Assembly (NCBI GenBank): GCA_005788145.1
Contig: SXYY01000174.1
Location: 1-11,858 of the forward strand
DNA: 11,858 nucleotides
Reading direction: 5' to 3'
Origin: Bacteroidota bacterium
GTDB lineage: Bacteria; Bacteroidota; Bacteroidia; NS11-12g; UBA955
The notes beneath the pieces are model-generated. The model was given only the letters and a program-made list of their open reading frames with translations, was not told where the DNA came from and did no database searches. Within the stretch, counting starts at the first letter, position 1, and the number at the start of each line of letters is the position of its first letter. Below, one piece after another: positions 6,616-11,858 of this stretch. The translations under genes and the position numbers were made by a program.

Positions 6616-8382
6616 TTATTTTGCAACCGTGAAGCGGTAGGTGGTTTTTGCACCGTTTGAAACCACATTCAAGAAGTACAAACCATTGTTCAAATCAGAC
6701 ACAGAAGCTGTTACCAAATTACCGCCAGCAACCAAAGTCTGAGTACCCAAGGATTTCACAGTTTTACCAGAGATGTCAGTGATGACAACAGTTACATCCG
6801 CGCCAACAACGCTGTAAAGTTCTACATTCACCACATCCGTAGCAGGCACAGGATACGCATTGGTAACTACCAAGTTTCCTACAGTGTTTACAGCGCTGAA
6901 CTTGCCATACTTGGTAAAGATTGCTGCGTCATAGCTCGCCAAAGTATTGATTTTAGAGGCAACTACGGGGCGGAAATCAGGAGCGGTAGCATTCTTAGGA
7001 TCAACCAAAATCGCACCAGATGCATAGTTCACATCGTCGATTTTGTTGCTATTCTTGGCATCACGCAACCAAGCATCCATGGCCGCTGGCGTATTTTTAC
7101 TATCCACTTCTACCAAGCCCGTATTCGTAACACCTGCAGCAGCAGCGGCAGACGTATTGGCGATAAAATTGTTGCGCAATACATTTGAAGTTTCGCTGAA
7201 AGTTGACGATTTCACACCTGAAGCGATCAAAACGCTATCACCATCGAACATGATGAAGTTCCTGTAGCCCATGAACACAGAGTTTACGATGCTCAATCGA
7301 CTATTGCGACGAATACGCGCACCTCTGCGGAAAGCACCTTTTTGGGTGGTTGTTAAATCGTTGTAGGTTTTATCCAATGGAACAGGACCTACGCAGGTAA
7401 TGTTAGAGAAGATTGCTGAAGTCAATGGCAATTTACCAGAACCCGCAGCATCATTATCGCTCTCAAAAGTCTCAGAGGTAGAGGCACCTGAAGGCGCATT
7501 CCAACTCAAGTCAAAGTATGCAGTATCTCTTACGGCGATACCGAATTGAACGGCACCACGGTATCCAAAATCCGTATCGAAATCATCATCCGTGGTTTTG
7601 AAAGAAATCAACTTCTTGCAATTTACAGATCCACCGAACCATTCAAAACCATCGTCGTTACCAAATGAACATTGAACACCCTCAATTTCAGTCTTGCTTC
7701 CCACTGAACCCATGGTCAAAGAGTTAACCTCTTTGTTTGGCTCAAAGGCCAATCCAGCGAATTCGATGCGCACATATTTCACCACACCGCTGTTGTCAGC
7801 ATCGTCTGTACCCCCAAATTTACCCAGGGTATTATCAACCGCTACGTTGTTAAAACCTTCCAATTGTGCATCTACACTCTGATTATTCACTGCCTTACCA
7901 CACAAAACCAAGCCACCCCAATCGCCGCGGTCGCGTGAGCCGGCAGCTTTGTTTGAAGTCATAACGACTGGATTGGAAGAAGTACCGTTTACTTCAATCA
8001 TACCGCCTCGCTCTACCACCAAGGTAGCATACAACTTGGGTGTAGCGGTCAAATCTGCAGCACCACGAATTACCGTACCTGCAGGGATGATCAATTTACC
8101 ACCAGATCGAACGACGCACGTGCTGGTTAACAAATACACCTTCGATGCATCCAATGTCACCGTACCTGTGATGTTTTTGATTCCAGACGCATCGTTCAAT
8201 GTGGTGGTCTCGGTAGTTATACCGTAAGAAGCTTGTTTGGGATTCCACTCGGCCCATCCTTTGGTCCAATCCTGGCTTGCATCACTGCTCAAAGCACCTG
8301 CATGATTCACCATTTGGATAAACTGGCCGTTCAATTGGCTGGCCATAGCCACAGCAACTGATAAAAAGGTAATTTTTTTCAT
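6616..8382 (-). CDS. T9SS-secreted acidic repeat protein (predicted beta-helix)
   Basis: A 588-residue exported protein of a family widespread in Bacteroidota, sometimes labelled multidrug transporter without support; no transmembrane transporter fold is visible. A Sec signal (1-19) precedes Gln20. Short beta-strand repeats follow, with Gly/Asn turns: LIIPAGTVIRG (97-107), VVERGGMIEVNGT (122-134), RGDWGGLVLCGKA (152-164), VKYVRIEFAGL (201-211), SNITCVGP. Four acidic clusters are conserved landmarks: GGTDDADNSG (190-199), NDDGFEWFGG (242-251), TTDDDFDTDFGYRG (263-276) and FESDNDAAGSGK (306-317). The C-terminal 85 or so residues form a type A sorting domain (AYPVPATDVVNVELY onward), so the protein should reach the surface or medium by T9SS. 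It lies downstream of the TonB-dependent receptor but has its own promoter sharing the receptor's operator-like block. Biochemical function unknown. Confidence 0.85.
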   Translation of the reverse strand: MKKITFLSVAVAMASQLNGQFIQMVNHAGALSSDASQDWTKGWAEWNPKQASYGITTETTTLNDASGIKNITGTVTLDASKVYLLTSTCVVRSGGKLIIPAGTVIRGAADLTATPKLYATLVVERGGMIEVNGTSSNPVVMTSNKAAGSRDRGDWGGLVLCGKAVNNQSVDAQLEGFNNVAVDNTLGKFGGTDDADNSGVVKYVRIEFAGLAFEPNKEVNSLTMGSVGSKTEIEGVQCSFGNDDGFEWFGGSVNCKKLISFKTTDDDFDTDFGYRGAVQFGIAVRDTAYFDLSWNAPSGASTSETFESDNDAAGSGKLPLTSAIFSNITCVGPVPLDKTYNDLTTTQKGAFRRGARIRRNSRLSIVNSVFMGYRNFIMFDGDSVLIASGVKSSTFSETSNVLRNNFIANTSAAAAAGVTNTGLVEVDSKNTPAAMDAWLRDAKNSNKIDDVNYASGAILVDPKNATAPDFRPVVASKINTLASYDAAIFTKYGKFSAVNTVGNLVVTNAYPVPATDVVNVELYSVVGADVTVVITDISGKTVKSLGTQTLVAGGNLVTASVSDLNNGLYFLNVVSNGAKTTYRFTVAK

Positions 8383-8399
8383 GGTTTAATTATTCTTCA

Positions 8400-8428
8400 C
8401 AAAATTCCTTCCCCACACTTATGCCAAA
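8400..8428 (-). promoter_or_regulatory. Promoter of the secreted repeat-protein gene
   Basis: On the minus strand TTTG (8428-8425), a 17-bp spacer and GAATTTTG (8407-8400) match the Bacteroidota -33/-7 pattern. The start codon is about 11-13 nt after the expected transcript start. The shared operator block lies directly upstream, a position that suits an activator. Confidence 0.6.
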
Positions 8429-8439
8429 TTCACCAAGGA

Positions 8440-8463
8440 GTTAAACAATGGTTAAGATTGTGG
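8440..8463 (-). promoter_or_regulatory. Pho-box-like tandem repeat, copy 1 (secreted repeat-protein gene)
   Basis: GTTAA occurs at 8440 and 8451, an 11-bp period. On the gene strand this reads CTTAACCA-N3-TTTAAC, close to the cyanobacterial Pho-box form PyTTAAPyPyW repeated every 11 bp and to the TTAACA repeats of Bacillus PhoP. It matches the receptor's site at 11464-11487 in 19 of 24 positions and ends 11 bp upstream of the -33 TTTG. Likely bound by an OmpR/PhoB-type regulator; which one is inferred. Confidence 0.55.
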
Positions 8464-8474
8464 CATTAAATTAA

Positions 8475-8505
8475 CAATGGGATAACAAACGCTGTCATCC
8501 CATTG
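8475..8505 (-). terminator. Stem-loop after the TonB-dependent receptor gene
   Basis: CAATGGGAT (8475-8483) pairs perfectly with ATCCCATTG (8497-8505) around a 13-nt loop. On the minus strand it lies 39 nt after the receptor stop and is followed by TTAATTTAAT. It probably ends or attenuates the receptor transcript before the next gene's promoter. The broken U-run makes it a weaker terminator than the other two hairpins. Confidence 0.5.
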
Positions 8506-8544
8506 CATGAAACCGAAACAGATCGGTCGCTATTTCGTTGGTAA

Positions 8545-11409
8545 TTAAAACTTAAAAGTGTAAGAAATAGTGGCTTGTCTGCCGTTGGTAAAGCGAAACA
8601 AGGTGTTGTCACCATCTTTATCAGTATCCGTCCATGCTTTCTCGTCGTACCTACCGTTACCGTTCAAATCTTGGAAGAACACGGTATTCTGGGCCAACAA
8701 ATCACCCAAGGTTAACTTTACTGTGCCCAATTTACCGTCCTTGCCCAGCTCCTTACCAAACTGCACATCCCATATGCTGCGACCAAATTCATAAATATCA
8801 GCACCGAAAGGTTGGATTGCCTGCGCTACCCCAATGTAGGCGATACGCTGTCCAATTTTGTTAAAACTCGTATTGATTTGCCATCCCTTGTGCTCATAGA
8901 ACAAACTCACGTTAACAACATAGGGACTTTGTCCTTGCAACGGTCGATTTGCTACACTGCTCGATGACCCCGTAAAGGATACTGACGACCGAATCAAAGC
9001 AAAATTTCCGTACAATGTTAAATCGCGCAGCCACTTAGTTCCTCGACTCAACGAACCCAAATTCTTACGCACTTCCACCTCTGTACCAATATTGGTCGCC
9101 CGAGATTCATTTCCGTAGGTAAATGTCCGAATCAACGCTTGAGAAACATCCAAGTTGATTTCAATCGGATTCAAAATTTCCTTGTGAAACACACCAATAC
9201 TGATCATATCGAGCTTATTGGTAAACACCTCCCAACGAACATCGGCATTATTGATAAAGGCGCGCTTCAAGCCCGTATTGCCCAAGATTTCTGAGTTGAT
9301 ACTAAAATTATAAAACGCAAATGGTGCCATTTCGCGTAGCTCAGGACGATTTACTGTGCGATAATAGGCCGCACGCAAGTTGCTCCGCTCTGTCAATGGC
9401 GCAATGATGTTCAATGAAGGAAGCCAATCCACATTCACACCCAAATCGCTCATCACCTTACCCGCCTGACGGAAATAATCGTTGTTCAAACTCTGGGTAA
9501 ACCGCTCTAAACGCATTCCATAAATCAACTTCAAGTAATTGACTTTCCTGCCTGTTTTAAATAGGGGCAACTGATTTTCTACCATGGCATATCCTGCCAA
9601 CAAAGCACTCTTTCCTTCATACAAATCCTTATCTACAGCTGTTTTCTCAATCAAATAGAGATCCTTTGCATTGATTGAAGAAGCACCCAAATCTTGCTGT
9701 GGCAACACAAGTGACGGTCTGTAACCACCCACCGGCGCATATACGAATTGTCTACTTTGGAAATCCCTGTTGCGATTCTGCGCAAACAAACCCGCCTTCA
9801 ACTGATGGTTTGTTTTTCCCTTGGCGATGTTGTAGCTGTAATCTGCGCTTGCCGACATGTTGGTCTCGTTCATGTAACTAAAGAAACGACCCGTACCCGC
9901 ATTGAAGAAAGCGTTTAACACCAACTGACGGTTGGCAAGATCGTTGTCGGGAATGGCATAGTTCGCAATTCTGAAGTCTGGCACTGCGCGATACGTATTT
10001 CCATAATTGAACACCCAAGTCAACTTGCTCTTGTCCTTGCCGAAACTGTGCAGTCCGTTCACCTGGCTACTAACCAAACGATTAAAATTTACCTGATTAG
10101 AAAAACCCTCACCGAACATATTGTTGTCCGCATCGGTCAAACCAGAACGCAATGTAGAACCCGCATCATACGTCAAACTCAACAGATTGCGAAAGTCGAT
10201 GCGGTTCTTTTTGTTCAATTTCACACTAAAATTCACCACACCACCATTCTGTACATTGGTGGTTAAAATATCATCATTGAATTCCTTGTAGGTATAATTG
10301 GTGCTATAATCTTTGGACACCACATTGCCCGCGCTGCGCTTGGGCGATATTGCATAGTTCCAACTCACCAACAAACCAGCCTCTTTTTTACCCAATTTGA
10401 AGGGCTTACCCAGTGAATAAGAGAACCTAGGCGCTGGCATCACATTCACTTGTTTCAAACTCCAATCATTGTTAAACTTCAGGGTCTCACGGGCATTCAA
10501 TTCGGGATTCTTGGCTGTTGTGTGGGGCTCGTACCCCATCGCCGCGTCCAATACGGGAATGGTTCTTTTGGCCGAAGGCAAACCCAAAAACTCACTACCC
10601 TCCAACGCAAATGCATCCATTTGCTGGAAAGTTGTAATACTGTTGTATTGGAATCCAATCGAAGCCGTTTGGATAAATTTCTCAGGCACACTCTTGGTGT
10701 TAATCTGAATAATTCCACCCCCGAAGTCACCAATCATGTCGGGTGTTGCACTTTTCACAACCACAATGTTATCCAACAGCGCTGCCGGAATCACATCAAA
10801 TGAAAATGCTTTTCGATCGCTCTCCGTGCTTGGCAATGGCGCACCATTCAAATAACCTGCGTTGTATCGATCAAACATCCCGCGGATGTTGGCAAATTTT
10901 CCCTCTGAGATGGTCGCTCCGGGTATGCGCTTAATGGCATCCGACGTAGTTCTGATCGTGGTTTTTGCAAAATCTTCCGCACTGATGGCCTCTACCATTC
11001 CTTGCGACAATTGCTTGGTCTGTATCGCAGCAGCCACGGTATTCTCCTTGGCCTTCTTCTTTTTCACAATTTCAGCGCCTTCCATGCGGGTTGCCTTTGA
11101 CAATACCGGATTCAAATAGAACTCCTTGCCCGCTTCAACAAAAATACTGTCTTCCAACACTTCATGTCCTTCCGCCTCCACAAACACCTTGCGAGCACCA
11201 ACTGCAACCAAAAACGAGAATTTCCCTTCTACATCGGTCAATCCAGAATCCTGTGTGCCTGTAACGAACAGCTTGGCACCTACCAACGCGCGTCCGGTTT
11301 CCGACATCACACGTCCCACCAACAATCCCTTTTCAGATTGGGCAAATACAGCCTTTAAACTCAATATAAACAGTGCAAGAGCAACAACTTTGCGCATAGA
11401 ATTTTGCAT
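8545..11409 (-). CDS. TonB-dependent outer-membrane receptor
   Basis: Energised outer-membrane importer of 954 residues. A Sec signal ends before Gln24 (LKAVFAQ). Next come a carboxypeptidase-regulatory-like domain (about 27-105, GRVMSETGRALVGAKLFV), a Lys patch (116-119), the plug (about 122-240, with SDAIKRIPGATISEG, ANIRGM and KSATPDMIGDFGGGIIQIN) and a long beta-barrel to the terminal Phe (YTFKF). Near the end are two Asp-rich Ca-loop-like motifs, DLNGNGRYDE (914-923) and DTDKDGD (928-934). No SusD-like lipoprotein follows; the partner is instead the T9SS protein downstream. The ATG at 11409 gives the longest form; the ATG at 11397 (MRKVVALALF) gives an equally good signal peptide and may be the true start, because a hairpin covers 11400-11420. 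Its promoter shares the Pho-box-like block. Substrate cannot be read from sequence; phosphate or organophosphate is a hypothesis from the operator. Confidence 0.93.
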   Translation of the reverse strand: MQNSMRKVVALALFILSLKAVFAQSEKGLLVGRVMSETGRALVGAKLFVTGTQDSGLTDVEGKFSFLVAVGARKVFVEAEGHEVLEDSIFVEAGKEFYLNPVLSKATRMEGAEIVKKKKAKENTVAAAIQTKQLSQGMVEAISAEDFAKTTIRTTSDAIKRIPGATISEGKFANIRGMFDRYNAGYLNGAPLPSTESDRKAFSFDVIPAALLDNIVVVKSATPDMIGDFGGGIIQINTKSVPEKFIQTASIGFQYNSITTFQQMDAFALEGSEFLGLPSAKRTIPVLDAAMGYEPHTTAKNPELNARETLKFNNDWSLKQVNVMPAPRFSYSLGKPFKLGKKEAGLLVSWNYAISPKRSAGNVVSKDYSTNYTYKEFNDDILTTNVQNGGVVNFSVKLNKKNRIDFRNLLSLTYDAGSTLRSGLTDADNNMFGEGFSNQVNFNRLVSSQVNGLHSFGKDKSKLTWVFNYGNTYRAVPDFRIANYAIPDNDLANRQLVLNAFFNAGTGRFFSYMNETNMSASADYSYNIAKGKTNHQLKAGLFAQNRNRDFQSRQFVYAPVGGYRPSLVLPQQDLGASSINAKDLYLIEKTAVDKDLYEGKSALLAGYAMVENQLPLFKTGRKVNYLKLIYGMRLERFTQSLNNDYFRQAGKVMSDLGVNVDWLPSLNIIAPLTERSNLRAAYYRTVNRPELREMAPFAFYNFSINSEILGNTGLKRAFINNADVRWEVFTNKLDMISIGVFHKEILNPIEINLDVSQALIRTFTYGNESRATNIGTEVEVRKNLGSLSRGTKWLRDLTLYGNFALIRSSVSFTGSSSSVANRPLQGQSPYVVNVSLFYEHKGWQINTSFNKIGQRIAYIGVAQAIQPFGADIYEFGRSIWDVQFGKELGKDGKLGTVKLTLGDLLAQNTVFFQDLNGNGRYDEKAWTDTDKDGDNTLFRFTNGRQATISYTFKF

Positions 11410-11420
11410 GCCGCAAAATT
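11400..11420 (-). promoter_or_regulatory. Inverted repeat at the receptor start codon
   Basis: AATTTTGC (11400-11407) and GCAAAATT (11413-11420) form a perfect 8-bp inverted repeat with a 5-nt loop. The ATG at 11409 spans the loop and one arm, and the ATG at 11397 follows 2 nt after the stem. As RNA it could limit ribosome access; as DNA it could be an operator. Confidence 0.35.
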
Positions 11421-11443
11421 GACGATATCATGTTACCTAAAGA

Positions 11444-11492
11444 TTATGACAACCTTACCAAGCGTTAACTTATGGTTAACATTGCGGTTAAT
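11444..11492 (-). promoter_or_regulatory. Receptor promoter block with Pho-box-like repeats, copy 2
   Basis: GTTAA occurs at 11464, 11475 and 11487 (11- and 12-bp steps); the third unit overlaps the aldehyde dehydrogenase stop codon. Next to it, TTATGACAACCTTACCAAG (11444-11462) aligns with 8419-8437 in 15 of 19 positions and supplies GTTG (11453-11450) at the same place as the -33 TTTG of the downstream gene. TATCGTCA (11427-11420) is a weak -7 candidate. The repeat block is certain; the regulator is inferred. Confidence 0.55.
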
Positions 11493-11858
11493 TAGCCGAG
11501 CAGCCAGCGCAACAATCCCAGCCCCTTGTATGGCGGATACTTGATCGGCACATCCAACCACAAAGGCGAGCGCATCACGGACTTCTTGTGGCTAAATACC
11601 TCGAAGGTTTGTCGGCCACGATAACTGCCATAACCACTGCCACCCACACCCCCAAACGGCAAATGATGGTTGGCCACATGGACCAACGTATCGTTGATGC
11701 TCACACCCCCGGAGCTGGTCTTCTCCAAAACCTTCGCAGCCCCCGCATCGCTACCGAAAAAATACAAGGCCAAAGGCTTTTCATGGGCATTCACATCCGC
11801 AATCACTTCATCCAAGGTTTCATACGTTCGCAAGGGCAAAATCGGACCGAAAATCTCC
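11492..11858 (-). CDS. Aldehyde dehydrogenase, class-3-like (C-terminal part, cut by window edge)
   Basis: Oxidises aldehydes to acids with NAD(P)+. The visible 121 residues begin EIFGPILP, the conserved segment whose Glu contacts the cofactor ribose, and continue with SGGVSINDTLVHVANHHLPFGG and GVGGSGYGSYRGRQTFEVFSHKKSV, the class 3 (ALDH3, fatty or coniferyl aldehyde) C-terminal signature. The tail YKGLGLLRWLLG is hydrophobic and may associate with membrane, as in fatty aldehyde dehydrogenases; this is inference. The catalytic Cys and the NAD-binding part lie outside the window. The stop codon is at 11492-11494, 82 nt before the receptor's outermost ATG on the same strand. I see no terminator between them, so some read-through into the receptor is possible. 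Confidence 0.92.
   Translation of the reverse strand, partial: EIFGPILPLRTYETLDEVIADVNAHEKPLALYFFGSDAGAAKVLEKTSSGGVSINDTLVHVANHHLPFGGVGGSGYGSYRGRQTFEVFSHKKSVMRSPLWLDVPIKYPPYKGLGLLRWLLG

Noticed and set aside
7120..7155. Frameshift or slippage at the alanine run of the secreted repeat protein
   Set aside because: The alanine codons are mixed and the frame continues uninterrupted to a complete sorting domain.
6616..8382. Multidrug transporter, a name often attached to this protein family
   Set aside because: Apart from the signal peptide there are no membrane segments; the sequence is a secreted repeat protein with a T9SS tail.

Overview
The window looks like a chromosomal segment of a member of the Bacteroidota. 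Several signs agree. Two exported proteins end in type A (Por/T9SS) C-terminal sorting domains. There is a large outer-membrane TonB-dependent receptor with an N-terminal carboxypeptidase-regulatory-like domain. All four signal peptides appear to be cleaved just before Gln. Several promoters resemble the Bacteroidota TTTG / TAnnTTTG pattern, and there are no strong Shine-Dalgarno sites. I cannot name the genus. No rRNA, tRNA, CRISPR array, insertion sequence or phage gene was seen.

Layout. (1) Positions 1-585, minus strand: N-terminal 195 residues of a hydroxymethylglutaryl-CoA synthase, cut by the window edge. A 190-bp regulatory gap separates it from a divergent fhs gene (777-2441), formate-tetrahydrofolate ligase. 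(2) A perfect 21-bp hairpin (2494-2538) separates fhs from a convergent arsenic operon on the minus strand: arsR (4350-4685), an arsenate reductase that carries a signal peptide (3597-4346), and acr3 (2550-3581). Its likely operator sits between the -33 and -7 elements, and a near-copy lies on the arsR start codon. (3) On the plus strand, a secreted CotH-family kinase-like protein with a T9SS tail (4926-6500) ends at a 34-bp perfect palindrome (6553-6586). (4) On the minus strand come a TonB-dependent receptor (8545-11409) and, downstream, a T9SS-secreted acidic repeat protein, probably a beta-helix (6616-8382). (5) At the right edge, minus strand, is the C-terminal part of a class-3-like aldehyde dehydrogenase (11492-11858).

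The most interesting signal is in part 4. The receptor and the secreted protein each have their own promoter. The two upstream regions share a block of about 45 bp (34 of 43 aligned bases identical). It contains GTTAA repeats 11 bp apart just upstream of a TTG-type -33 element. On the gene strand these read as TTAACC-like units with an 11-bp period, resembling Pho boxes of cyanobacteria and Bacillus. The two genes are therefore probably one regulon, possibly a phosphate-starvation outer-membrane system. The block is seen directly; the phosphate link is inference. The second notable point is that the ArsC-like enzyme, with all three redox cysteines and the phosphate-binding loop intact, appears to be exported, while arsenate reduction and Acr3 efflux normally begin in the cytosol.
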